Positions 54,753 to 63,107 of a stretch of 64,000 nucleotides of DNA are shown piece after piece; positions within the stretch are counted from its first letter, which is position 1, and each line of letters starts with the position of its first letter. Source of the stretch: Oceanimonas baumannii (GTDB lineage: Bacteria; Pseudomonadota; Gammaproteobacteria; Enterobacterales; Aeromonadaceae); assembly GCF_002245495.1 (NCBI RefSeq), contig NZ_NQJF01000004.1, positions 186,001 to 250,000 on the forward strand. Reading direction: 5' to 3'. Both the position numbers and the translations under genes were made by a program. The notes below the pieces were generated by a model. It was not told the origin of the DNA and made no database searches. It was given only the letters and a program-made list of their open reading frames with translations.

Positions 54753-55694
54753 CTAGCCTCGCCGGGCCGCCCTGGGGGTCATGCCGAAGCGGGCCTTAAA
54801 GCAACGGCAGAAGTGGGCCTGATCGTTAAAACCCCACTTGTAGGCGATATCGGCCAGAGTGCGGCCAGGGCCGGCGGCGTGGATCTCCGCCTCGGCACCC
54901 TGCAGGCGCATTTCACGGATCCACTGACTAACGCTGAATTCCTGCCCCTGAAACAACTTGTGCAGATAACGGGTGGAAATACCACAGGCGGCGGCTACTT
55001 GCTCGGGGTTTAACCCGGGCTCGCGCATGTGCTCACGAATGTACTGCTCTACCCGATGCAGATGCACCTGGCGCAGACTGCTGTCATCACTGGAAATAGC
55101 GCGGGGATCCCCTTCCACCGCCAGGGCGAACAGTTCGATCAACTGGCGCATCAGCACCGCCGCCTGCCGATCATCCAGATAGGCTACCTGGTTGGTAATG
55201 CTGCGAAAATAGTCGAAAAACACCGCCCCCAAACCCTGGCTGCGATCAAATTCACTGAACAGATAACGCTCGGGCAGCCGCAGCCGGGCCCGCAACAGCG
55301 AGCCGGGTACCCGAACAACCCATAAGCTGTTGTCCCGGCCGTATTCAAATTCATACGGCTTGTCACTGCGTTCCAGAATAAATCCGCCAGGCCGGCAGCG
55401 AACACTACGCCGCTCCTGGCTGAAGTGCACTTCGTGTCTTTCGGGAATGGTGATCAGAAAATGATGGTCTTCATGCTGGTTAATATGCTGCTTGAGCCGG
55501 CGGTAACAGGTGGGCGAGGTACTGAGAAAGGAAATGCCGAAGGGGGCTACATCCCAACGCCACAGCTGGCCGTAAAAATGCTGCTGCTCGGTAAAGCGCA
55601 GGGCCAAATCAAAATAGGTGTTTCCTATCACCCCACGCCAGTAATCCTGCCGCTCCTGTACCGGCAGCAGGTTGGTCAGATGGCATGAATGCAT
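54753..55694 (-). CDS. AraC-family regulator of the hydantoinase locus
   Basis: A 313-residue regulator: an AraC-binding-like N-terminal domain (about 1-180; FeaR/OruR type, RCRPGGFILERSDKPYEFEY) and a C-terminal HTH_18 (about 215-310; LNPEQVAAACGISTRYLHKLF and LADIAYKWGFNDQAHFCRCF, RFGMTP). GGAGCGATC precedes the ATG. It lies downstream of hyuA but behind a terminator, so it probably has its own promoter while controlling the hyuAB-permease genes (inference). Confidence 0.88.
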   Translation of the reverse strand: MHSCHLTNLLPVQERQDYWRGVIGNTYFDLALRFTEQQHFYGQLWRWDVAPFGISFLSTSPTCYRRLKQHINQHEDHHFLITIPERHEVHFSQERRSVRCRPGGFILERSDKPYEFEYGRDNSLWVVRVPGSLLRARLRLPERYLFSEFDRSQGLGAVFFDYFRSITNQVAYLDDRQAAVLMRQLIELFALAVEGDPRAISSDDSSLRQVHLHRVEQYIREHMREPGLNPEQVAAACGISTRYLHKLFQGQEFSVSQWIREMRLQGAEAEIHAAGPGRTLADIAYKWGFNDQAHFCRCFKARFGMTPRAARRG

Positions 55695-55732
55695 GATCGC
55701 TCCTTGGCAAGTCCATTGCGTCTGGTCCGGTC

Positions 55733-55771
55733 AAAAAACCGCCGGCCCATGGTAAACCCGGACCGGCGGCA
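55733..55771 (-). terminator. Rho-independent terminator of hyuBA
   Basis: On the minus strand GCCGCCGG-N17-CCGGCGG-TTTTTT, 31 bp after the hyuA stop codon. Confidence 0.8.
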
Positions 55772-55802
55772 ATCACAAGACCCATGTGACTAAGGAATAA
55801 GC

Positions 55803-57884
55803 CTAGCTCATGCGGGTCAAGCGGTAACAGTTATTGGACTCCAGCACCAGGCACCAGCCCGGACGCACCACAATATTGGTGGTGGGCTCTTCCACCACCG
55901 CCGGGCCCATGATTTCCAGCCCTACGTCCAGCCGCTCACCACTGTACACGCCGGTTTCAATCCAGTGGCCTTCAGTATCGAACAGCATGGGCCGGTGGCC
56001 AATCAGGGCATCAGGCAGGGTCTTGCCCGCGGCAGCAAGCTGCTGCACCGGTGGCTTGCTCACCCGCCCGGTCAGAGTCGATTCGATGTTTACCAGCTCT
56101 ACCGGGTTACCCGGCTCGCTGTAGGTATACAGCTCCTCGTGGCGACGGTGGAAGGCCTCCAGCATGGTCTCTACCGTTTCCGGGGTGATCTCGCCACCGG
56201 GGATCTCCACCGGACACTCGTGGATCTGGCCCTGATAGCGCATTTCCACACTGCGGCTCAGGCTGATATCACCGAGCTGGAAGCCGTCAGCCAGCAGGTG
56301 TTCGGTGCCCTGGCGCTCCAGATCATGAAAACGGCCGTTGAGGGTGGACAGATCCGCCTCCCGGTGGATAGGCATGGGCTCCGAAGCCAGATAGTTGTAG
56401 CGCACATCTGAAATAATCTGACCGAAGGCACAGAATACCGAGGCGACCTTGGGCACCAGCACGGTACGGCTGCCGATCTCCTCGGCCAGTGCAGTAATGT
56501 GCATACCGGCGGCACCGCCGGCGCACACCAGAGCGAAGTCACGCGGATCATAGCCCCGTTCGATGGACACTCTGCGGATACCGTTAACCATGTTGAGGTT
56601 AACAATAGTGCTGATGCCGTAGGCGGCCTTTTCCACACTGATGCCGAGCGGATCGGCCACATGTTTTTTCACCGCCTGCCAGGCTGCTTCCCGGTTCAGC
56701 CGGATGGTGCCGCCCAGTACGGCATCCGGGTTCAGATAACCCAGCACCAGGTTGGCATCGGTTACCGTCGGGCGGGTACCGCCCTTGCCGTAGCACACCG
56801 GACCGGGCGTGGCACCGGCGCTCTCCGGGCCCACCTGCAACATGCCATATTCATCCACCTGACAGATGGAACCACCACCGGCCCCCAGGGTTTCCACCTG
56901 GATCATGGGCACGCCGATACGGTAACGCAGGAAGTCGATATCCTTGCTCAGGTTGGTATGACTGTCCTTGGTGAGGGTAATATCGAACGAGGTGCCCCCC
57001 ATGTCCACGGTGATCACGTTTTCAATGCCGAAAGGCTGCGCGACATAGAGTCCCGCCTGGGGTGCCGAAGCCGGCCCCGAGTTGATGGCATTCACCGCCC
57101 GCCCTTGCATGGCCTCACCAATGGCCAGACCACCGTTGGACTGGAAGTAACGCACCGGATAACGGGCCCCCAGACTCTTGAAGTAGTCGTCAATACGTTC
57201 CACATAACGGCGCATGACCGGACTCAGGTAGGCATTAACGATAGTGGTGGAAGTACGGGTGTATTCCCGGATCTGCGGATAGACCTCACTGCCGGTGCAG
57301 ACGAACACCCCGGGCAGCAGCTCTTCTACCAGCTCCTTGGCACGACGCTCATGGGCCGGATTGCGCACCGCCCAGACAAAGGAAATGGCCACACTCTCCA
57401 CTTCCTGTTCCTTGAAATAGGCAATCGCCTCGCGGATCTGCTGCTCATCCAGCGGAGAGTGCTCGGTGCCATCGGCCAGGAAACGGCCGCCGATACCCCG
57501 GCGCAAATGCCGTGGCACTATCATATGAGCCGGCGGGAAATCCGCTTCATAACGGTATCCCTCTTCCTTGTGGCCCAGGCGGATCTCGATACTGTCTTCA
57601 TGGCCACTGCTGCACAGCAGGCCCACCTTGACCCCTTTTTTCTCAATCAGGGCGTTCAGCGCCACCGTGGTACCGTTGATGCACAGATCGCACTCCTGCA
57701 CTATCTGGCTCACCGGCTTGTTAAGGGCTTCGGCAATCTGTCCCAGGCCATGGCGAATGGCAATGGTGCCGTCTTCCGGGGTGGACGGGCTCTTGAACAC
57801 ACGAATGCGGCCGTCATTTTCTGCCAGTACAAAGTCGGTAAAAGTGCCGCCGGCATCCACGCCCAGACGATATTTGCTACGCAT
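55803..57884 (-). CDS. hyuA: Hydantoinase/oxoprolinase subunit A (HyuA)
   Basis: A 693-residue ATP-dependent lactam/hydantoin-ring amidohydrolase subunit. The ASKHA-type ATPase fold shows LGVDAGGTFTDFVLAENDG (residues 6-24), NGTTVALNALIEKKG, NAINSGPASAPQAG, ITVDMGGTSFDITLT (about 290-304) and VETLGAGGGSICQV. Together with HyuB it would open a cyclic amide (N-methylhydantoin, 5-oxoproline, caprolactam or similar) using ATP. AAGGAAACTGATT precedes the ATG, 27 bp after hyuB. The neighbouring NCS1 permease argues for a hydantoin-like substrate (inference). Confidence 0.9.
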   Translation of the reverse strand: MRSKYRLGVDAGGTFTDFVLAENDGRIRVFKSPSTPEDGTIAIRHGLGQIAEALNKPVSQIVQECDLCINGTTVALNALIEKKGVKVGLLCSSGHEDSIEIRLGHKEEGYRYEADFPPAHMIVPRHLRRGIGGRFLADGTEHSPLDEQQIREAIAYFKEQEVESVAISFVWAVRNPAHERRAKELVEELLPGVFVCTGSEVYPQIREYTRTSTTIVNAYLSPVMRRYVERIDDYFKSLGARYPVRYFQSNGGLAIGEAMQGRAVNAINSGPASAPQAGLYVAQPFGIENVITVDMGGTSFDITLTKDSHTNLSKDIDFLRYRIGVPMIQVETLGAGGGSICQVDEYGMLQVGPESAGATPGPVCYGKGGTRPTVTDANLVLGYLNPDAVLGGTIRLNREAAWQAVKKHVADPLGISVEKAAYGISTIVNLNMVNGIRRVSIERGYDPRDFALVCAGGAAGMHITALAEEIGSRTVLVPKVASVFCAFGQIISDVRYNYLASEPMPIHREADLSTLNGRFHDLERQGTEHLLADGFQLGDISLSRSVEMRYQGQIHECPVEIPGGEITPETVETMLEAFHRRHEELYTYSEPGNPVELVNIESTLTGRVSKPPVQQLAAAGKTLPDALIGHRPMLFDTEGHWIETGVYSGERLDVGLEIMGPAVVEEPTTNIVVRPGWCLVLESNNCYRLTRMS

Positions 57885-57911
57885 AATCAGTTTCCTTACC
57901 AGTTAATGAGT

Positions 57912-59651
57912 TCAGCCACGCAGGCGCTCGGTGTCCGCCCAGTTCACACTCAGACAGTCGGGGTTAAGCGCCACGCCATATTCCAGCTCAGCCGCTTCCC
58001 GCGATACCAGGCCGTTGCGCACGTCTTCCAGTACCGCATTCGGGTCCCGCTCAAAGGCCGGGCCATAACCGCCGCCACCCGGATTGATGTTGGTGACCCG
58101 TTCGCCGGGTTTGATGGTGAGCATGGTGTTGTGCTTGTGTACCTGCTGGTCACCGGGCCGGGAAACCACCAGCTTGCCGAGCTTGGGCTCCAGCAGCCGG
58201 TTTTCGGCTCCCGCCGCACCCATGGTAGGAATTTGCCGGCCTTCACCAAAGGCGATCACCTGCATGTCGTGACCTCTGGGCTCCACTTCCCAGGCGGTGC
58301 CTGAACCGCCCCGGTACTTACCAGCCCCGCCGCTGTCCTGCTCCAGCCCGTAACGGTGAATAATGATGGGATAGGAGTATTCCAGCAGTTCAATATCGCC
58401 GGAGCTGAGCGCCCCAAAGCAGCACAGCGGCCCCACCGCATGCCAGCCGTCCATCACCTGAGTGGCACCGGCACCAGAGATAATGGAGGCCAGTACCATG
58501 GTGACGTATTGCTCGCCACTGCGCGGATCAATACCGGCAATATTAATGCCACTGGCATGACCCCAGGATGCCGTCACCCGCTCGGGTGCCGCCTGCTCCA
58601 ACGCCATACGAACCGCATCGGTCAGGGTTTCCATCGGGGTGGTGGTACAGTTCACGTGAGGTGCCGGTTCCACCGCATTACACAAGGTGCCTTTGGCTCC
58701 CAGATCCACGGTGACACAACGGTACAAACCCTCGTTGTAAGGCGGTGGCAGCTGGGCAAACATCATCAGTCCCAGATAAACACCGGAGAGCGAGTTGCCC
58801 TCGTAGGAGTTGATAAAGTAAGGGATCTGAGGCGGGCTTTGTACTTCGATATGCAATTGATCTCCGCTCACCGTAATAGTGCTGGTGATCTCCATCTCAC
58901 CAAAGCCATGGCCAGCATCTTCCAGCACGGCGCTGCCCCGGTAAACACCGTCCGGTACCTCTCGCACCAGGGTGCGCATCTGGCGATCGGCCATGTCCTT
59001 CAGCTCGGCGATACAGGCCTGCACCGTGGCCACCCCGTACTTGTCGAGCAGCGCCATCAGGTTGCGCTCACCCACCCGACAGGCACCGAACTGGGCGTTG
59101 ATATCACCTTCCTGATCCCGACGGGCGCGCATGTTGGTCAGCAGCAGGTTGATCACATCATCCCGGCGCTTGCCTTTTTCCCACAGCTTCACCGGAGGGA
59201 TACGCAGCCCCTCGGCGTAAATTTCCTTGGCATCCGGGTTGTAGCCGGCGGGCACAGGGCCGCCGATGTCGGTCAGGTGGCCCTTACACACCGTCCAGAA
59301 CACCAGCTCGCCCTGATAAAACACAGGTTTATACATACAGCAGTCAAGAATATGGCTGCCCTTGTACGCCGGGTCGTTGTGATAGATGACATCACCTTCG
59401 TGAATGTCGTCACCAAAATGCTCGGCGACCGCCTTCATCGCCGGGATCAGTGAGCCCAGGTGAATGGGGATATCCTGACCTTGCAGGATCATCTCGGGAA
59501 AATGATCGAACAGGGCGTTACTGTAATCATGGGCCAGGTTGAACACGCTGGAGCGGCCGGTTTTTTCCAGAGTGAGGGTCATTTCCCGCTGGGTGGTTTC
59601 AAGCGCTCCGCGCACCACCGCCAGGGTGATTGGATCTACATGTGTGGCCAT
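57912..59651 (-). CDS. hyuB: Hydantoinase/oxoprolinase subunit B (HyuB)
   Basis: A 579-residue partner of HyuA. Family stretches are DPITLAVVRGALETTQREMTLTLEKTGRSSVFNLAHDYS (no break), GDVIYHNDPAYKGSHILDC, GPVPAGYNPDAKEIYAEGL, SLSGVYLGLMMFAQLPPPYNEG, DSGGAGKYRGGSGTAWEVEP and the glycine-rich NINPGGGGYG end. The Cys/His/Asp metal and catalytic residues are present as far as they can be judged by eye. GGAAGGTAGACA precedes the ATG. First gene of hyuBA, divergent from the permease. Confidence 0.9.
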   Translation of the reverse strand: MATHVDPITLAVVRGALETTQREMTLTLEKTGRSSVFNLAHDYSNALFDHFPEMILQGQDIPIHLGSLIPAMKAVAEHFGDDIHEGDVIYHNDPAYKGSHILDCCMYKPVFYQGELVFWTVCKGHLTDIGGPVPAGYNPDAKEIYAEGLRIPPVKLWEKGKRRDDVINLLLTNMRARRDQEGDINAQFGACRVGERNLMALLDKYGVATVQACIAELKDMADRQMRTLVREVPDGVYRGSAVLEDAGHGFGEMEITSTITVSGDQLHIEVQSPPQIPYFINSYEGNSLSGVYLGLMMFAQLPPPYNEGLYRCVTVDLGAKGTLCNAVEPAPHVNCTTTPMETLTDAVRMALEQAAPERVTASWGHASGINIAGIDPRSGEQYVTMVLASIISGAGATQVMDGWHAVGPLCCFGALSSGDIELLEYSYPIIIHRYGLEQDSGGAGKYRGGSGTAWEVEPRGHDMQVIAFGEGRQIPTMGAAGAENRLLEPKLGKLVVSRPGDQQVHKHNTMLTIKPGERVTNINPGGGGYGPAFERDPNAVLEDVRNGLVSREAAELEYGVALNPDCLSVNWADTERLRG

Positions 59652-59976
59652 TGTCTACCTTCCGTTTTATGACTGGCTGAACTGGGTCGTTAACAAGCAG
59701 TTACAACTCGTTTACAGCGCCAGTATAAAAGTGACAATCCCCACCCGAATTGACGCTGGGCGCACCAGCTTTTGCCTGACAGCGCAACCATACCGTCACC
59801 GCGCCATCACGACACCAGAGAATGGCGGCGACAGTACCGGCTCTCTGGTGCACGGAAACACAAAAACGGGGGCACCTTGGTGCAAGTATGTGACTAACGG
59901 TTTCTTTTAAGCTGCGCACTAATAACAAGGTGTTAACAAACGTTAAACCCAAACAGCCACGAAAAGGAGCTTCACC
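59652..59976. promoter_or_regulatory. Divergent control region, hyuBA and NCS1 permease
   Basis: A 325-bp gene-free gap holding both promoters. Two inverted repeats stand out: CACCAGAGA (59813-59821) with TCTCTGGTG (59842-59850), and the near-perfect GCACC-TT-GGTGC (59872-59883). Both contain GGTGCA, the two copies starting 32 bp apart (59847 and 59879), about three helical turns, as expected for an AraC-type dimer or tandem sites. Candidate operators for the regulator at 54753. AAAGGAGC at the right end is the permease ribosome site. Confidence 0.45.
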
Positions 59977-61296
59977 ATGGCAAACCTGTCCAGTCCGGAT
60001 CCCGACTTTACCCGCAGTCCAGTCCCTTCTTCAGCACGCATGCCCCGCTTTGGCCTGACCATGGCCTGGTGGTCAGTGTGCAGTGCCATGTTCTGGCTGG
60101 TGGTCGCGGCTACCCTGGCCATCAACTACGGTACCCTGAATACCCTGGCGGGGCTGGCGCTGTCCGCCTTCTGTTATGCCCTGATTAACGGCGTGCTGGT
60201 ACGCCATGCCATCAGCACCGGCCTGTCAGTGGGGCTGTTCTCCCAGACCCTGCTGGGGCGCTCGGGGGCTGCCCTGGCCACGCTGATTTTTTTCGCCACC
60301 GCACTCTACTACGGGGTATTTGAAGGCTCGGTGATCGCCGTGGCCATTCAGGGATACTTTCCCTCCCTCAGCCTGAATCAGGCCTACCTGCTGGTGGTGC
60401 TGTACAGCGTGCCGCTGGTGTTGGGCAGCGTGCAACGGTGGCTGGACAAGCTCAACGGCCTGTTACTGCCCTTTTATCTGATTGGCCTGGCCGCCGCCGT
60501 GCTGATGGCGCTGAACGAATATGGCTACAGCCACGCCTGGCTGGAACTCGGGCCGGAAGGTGGCGCCCCCGCCGACGGCTGGTGGCGCTGCTTCACCACC
60601 TTTATGGGGGTGTGGATCCTGATGATGTACACCTACGATTATGCCCGCCTGGGCCGCAAAGAAGACAGCGGCTACCATGCCACCATCAACTTCGGGCTGC
60701 CGTTTTACCTGTTCACCTTTGTACTTAACGGCATGGCCGGCATCTTTCTGGCCGCCAGCATTCCCACCGACGGTCCGGTGACCGAGGTGTCCGTGGTGCT
60801 GGCGCTGCTCAAGCTGATGGGCTTCTGGGGCCTGGCCTTTGTGTGGGTCAGCCAGACCCGGATAAATACCGCCAACTTCTACCTGGCCACGGTAAATCTG
60901 CAGAGCTTTGTGGAAAAGGCCAGTGGCCTGCGGCTGCCCAAGCTGGCTTGCGGAGTACTGGTGGGCGCTATTGTCTATCTGCTGATGCTGACCGACGTGT
61001 TCTCTTTCATTCTGCAGGCACTGGCCTATCAGGGCATTCTGGTAGTGGCCTGGGTCGGACTGGCCCTCAGCCATATTCGCTTTGAGCCCCATCCGCTGTG
61101 TCATGAAGAAAGTGCGCCGCGTCTGCACAAGGCCGGCATCAGTGCCTGGCTGGTGGCGGCCGGCCTGGGCGTGGCCTGCATGGAAGCAGGTGAACCCTTT
61201 GCCGCCTGGTCGGCTCCGGTCACCTTCCTTGGTGCCTTCGTCTGCTACCGGCTGTTCACCCGCTATCAGCCTGCGCCGGTCCTGACCGGAGACTGA
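59977..61296 (+). CDS. NCS1-family (purine/cytosine/hydantoin) permease
   Basis: A 439-residue transporter with about 12 helices of the NCS1 (cytosine permease, CodB-like) family: GLTMAWWSVCSAMFWLVVAAT, SVGLFSQTLLGRSGAAL, FGSVIAVAI-like FEGSVIAVAIQGYF and the TM6-8 region WWRCFTTFMGVWILMMYTYDYARLGRKED (no break). Sister families carry cytosine, allantoin or hydantoins; linkage to hyuAB suggests a cyclic amide. AAAGGAGC precedes the ATG. Confidence 0.87.
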   Translation: MANLSSPDPDFTRSPVPSSARMPRFGLTMAWWSVCSAMFWLVVAATLAINYGTLNTLAGLALSAFCYALINGVLVRHAISTGLSVGLFSQTLLGRSGAALATLIFFATALYYGVFEGSVIAVAIQGYFPSLSLNQAYLLVVLYSVPLVLGSVQRWLDKLNGLLLPFYLIGLAAAVLMALNEYGYSHAWLELGPEGGAPADGWWRCFTTFMGVWILMMYTYDYARLGRKEDSGYHATINFGLPFYLFTFVLNGMAGIFLAASIPTDGPVTEVSVVLALLKLMGFWGLAFVWVSQTRINTANFYLATVNLQSFVEKASGLRLPKLACGVLVGAIVYLLMLTDVFSFILQALAYQGILVVAWVGLALSHIRFEPHPLCHEESAPRLHKAGISAWLVAAGLGVACMEAGEPFAAWSAPVTFLGAFVCYRLFTRYQPAPVLTGD

Positions 61297-61312
61297 TACC
61301 TACGCGCCGGGT

Positions 61313-61342
61313 GGAGTCATGCCGCTCCCCCGGCATGACTCC
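61313..61342. terminator. Long perfect hairpin after the permease gene
   Basis: GGAGTCATGCCG-CTCCCC-CGGCATGACTCC has 12-bp perfect arms, 17 bp after the permease stop and 30 bp before the convergent NRDE gene end. It lacks a T-tract on both strands. It may be a shared 3' hairpin (Rho-assisted end or RNA stabiliser). Confidence 0.55.
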
Positions 61343-61372
61343 CCCTCACCGGGAAGCACTTCCTGCCTCCGA

Positions 61373-62152
61373 TTAATCATGAACAGCACATTCCCTTTCC
61401 CGCAACCGCCACCCGGCCTGCCGGATACCGAGTAATCGCCCTTGCCGTCCACGGCTCTGCTCCAGCACACGTACCTGTCCCTGTTCAATGCGCAACACCG
61501 TCTGAGCCCGGGTGCCGTAATCATCACCGGAAATAAATACAGGCGACAGCCGGCGCTCCAGCGCCAGGCTGACACCGGTGCGGGGAAGGGCATGATCCGG
61601 CACCGGCGAGGTATCGCTCAGCAAGGCCAGTGCGGTACCGTCATCAAGGGCAGCAAACCTGGCCAGCCCGTGTTTGAGCTGCTCGGTCTTGGGCCAGGGG
61701 GTATTCAGCACGGCATTGGAGAGGCCGTGCACACCGGCGCTCAGCACACGCGGCTCACCGCCGGGACGGTTGCCACCGTAATACAGCTCACTGCTGAGCA
61801 GATCCCCTACCAGCAGGTTAAAACCGGCATAATCCTCTCCCCTGGCCAGCACCTGCTGCAGATAACCAGCGGGAGACTGCTTACCAGTCAGAAAACCGGT
61901 CACCAGCTCTCCCCGGCTACGCCGTCCGGTTTGTGGTGCTCCCTGACGCACATTGGTCAGTGCCGCAAAACGCCCGAGCAGGGTAATACCCAGCCAGGTA
62001 CCTCCAGCTTGCAGATCCCGCCCGGCCCAGAGCCCGGGCTGCACCGGCCACCAGCCGGCGGCCGCCGTGGGACGGGCGTAAAATTCATCCCGGTTGGCCA
62101 AAACCAGCAAGCGGCCGCTGGCGGGTTGCCAGTCAAGGGCAATCAAACACAA
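61373..62152 (-). CDS. NRDE family protein
   Basis: A 259-residue protein of the NRDE/TANGO2-like family (Ntn-hydrolase-type fold, exact activity unknown). ANRDEFYARPTAAAGWW (about residues 19-35) is the name-giving motif; GRDLQAGGTWLGI and FAALTNVRQG follow, and the end has SGDDYGTRAQTVLRI. TTG at 62152 is chosen because AGGAG lies 7 bp before it and it yields MCLIALDWQP with the conserved cysteine as residue 2. The ATG at 62167 would add five residues in front of that cysteine and lies inside the ribosome site. Confidence 0.87.
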   Translation of the reverse strand: MCLIALDWQPASGRLLVLANRDEFYARPTAAAGWWPVQPGLWAGRDLQAGGTWLGITLLGRFAALTNVRQGAPQTGRRSRGELVTGFLTGKQSPAGYLQQVLARGEDYAGFNLLVGDLLSSELYYGGNRPGGEPRVLSAGVHGLSNAVLNTPWPKTEQLKHGLARFAALDDGTALALLSDTSPVPDHALPRTGVSLALERRLSPVFISGDDYGTRAQTVLRIEQGQVRVLEQSRGRQGRLLGIRQAGWRLRERECAVHD

Positions 62153-62215
62153 AACCGGACTCCTCATTCATCTACCTGCCCCCACCTTACTCCGCTGCCC
62201 TCGCTTACTCCAGTG

Positions 62216-63055
62216 TCAGGGCGCATCGGCACGTACCCGCCAGAAGCTGGCAAACCGGGGCAGACCGGTCGCCGTTTCACCGCGATAACGGTACGTTACC
62301 TGCGAACCCGGGGGCGGCGGATTGCGCCGTTGTTCATCGCTGAAACCGGTGCCCAGTTTAAAACGACGCCCATCGTCTGTTTCTACCAGCAAGGCGCCCA
62401 TCATACCGGCATATTTCCCCTGCCCCGGCAAGTGCGCCAGCACGGTGGCTTCGGCATCCTGGAATTGCTTGAGCTTAAGCAAGTCCTGGTTTCGTCCGGA
62501 CTGATAGCTGCTGGTGCGGTGGCGTAACATCAGGCCTTCTCCACCCTGCTCCGTCACCTGTTCGAGCAGGATGGCCAGCGCCGCAGCATCCGCCACCCGG
62601 TGTTGTTCCACCCATTGCAGCCAGGGCACCTTCAGTGCCGCCAGCTGTTGCTCGAGCAAGGCCGCGCGCTGCTCAAAAGGCAATGTGCTGGCAGGCAGGT
62701 CAAACACCATAAAACGGATATCACGCCATTCCCGCTCAACCGGCTGATAACGGCGCACCGCCGCCGACAGCTCGGCAAACCGGCCCCGCCCCAGCCAGAG
62801 CTCACCGTCCAGAGGAGTACCGGGAAAGTCCGCCACAAACCAGTCCGGCACCGCAAAGACATGGCCACTGCGGGATATCAGCTCACGGCCATTCCACCAT
62901 GCCCGCACCCCATCAAGCTTTTCACTGACCAGATACTCAGCCGGATGATGATGCGGGGCATATTCTGCCGCCAGTTGCAGCGGCGGCTCTGCTGCCAGTA
63001 CCGGCAGCGACGGCGTCAGCCACAGCAGTGGCAATACCAGGGAAACCATTTTCAT
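62216..63055 (-). CDS. Secreted ATP-dependent DNA ligase (LigE-like)
   Basis: A 279-residue minimal DNA ligase with a signal peptide (about 1-21, LVLPLLWLTPSLPVLAA). The nucleotidyltransferase motifs are all visible: I SEKLDGVRAWW (catalytic Lys about 45), Ia-like SRSGHVF, III DGELWLGRG, IIIa FMVFDLP, IV EGGEGLMLRH-like EGLMLRH and V LLKLKQ. They are followed by a short OB-fold domain (about 200-279, VTYRYRGETATG). Periplasmic ligases of this kind are linked to repair of incoming DNA in naturally competent species. Last gene in the right part, 48 bp upstream of the NRDE start. Confidence 0.92.
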   Translation of the reverse strand: MKMVSLVLPLLWLTPSLPVLAAEPPLQLAAEYAPHHHPAEYLVSEKLDGVRAWWNGRELISRSGHVFAVPDWFVADFPGTPLDGELWLGRGRFAELSAAVRRYQPVEREWRDIRFMVFDLPASTLPFEQRAALLEQQLAALKVPWLQWVEQHRVADAAALAILLEQVTEQGGEGLMLRHRTSSYQSGRNQDLLKLKQFQDAEATVLAHLPGQGKYAGMMGALLVETDDGRRFKLGTGFSDEQRRNPPPPGSQVTYRYRGETATGLPRFASFWRVRADAP

Positions 63056-63107
63056 CGTGTGCTCCTTTGTTATCCGGAAAAGTCTAGCCGGTTAACAACA
63101 AAGCGCA

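Noticed and set aside
56499-58304. 601-codon open frame antisense to hyuA and hyuB
   Set aside because: Mirror of two conserved genes in GC-rich DNA; it spans their junction and shows no recognisable motif.
59872-59883. NtrC-type site in the hyu intergenic region
   Set aside because: GCACC and GGTGC are separated by only 2 bp instead of about 5, and no sigma-54 promoter (TGGC-N7-TTGC) was seen.
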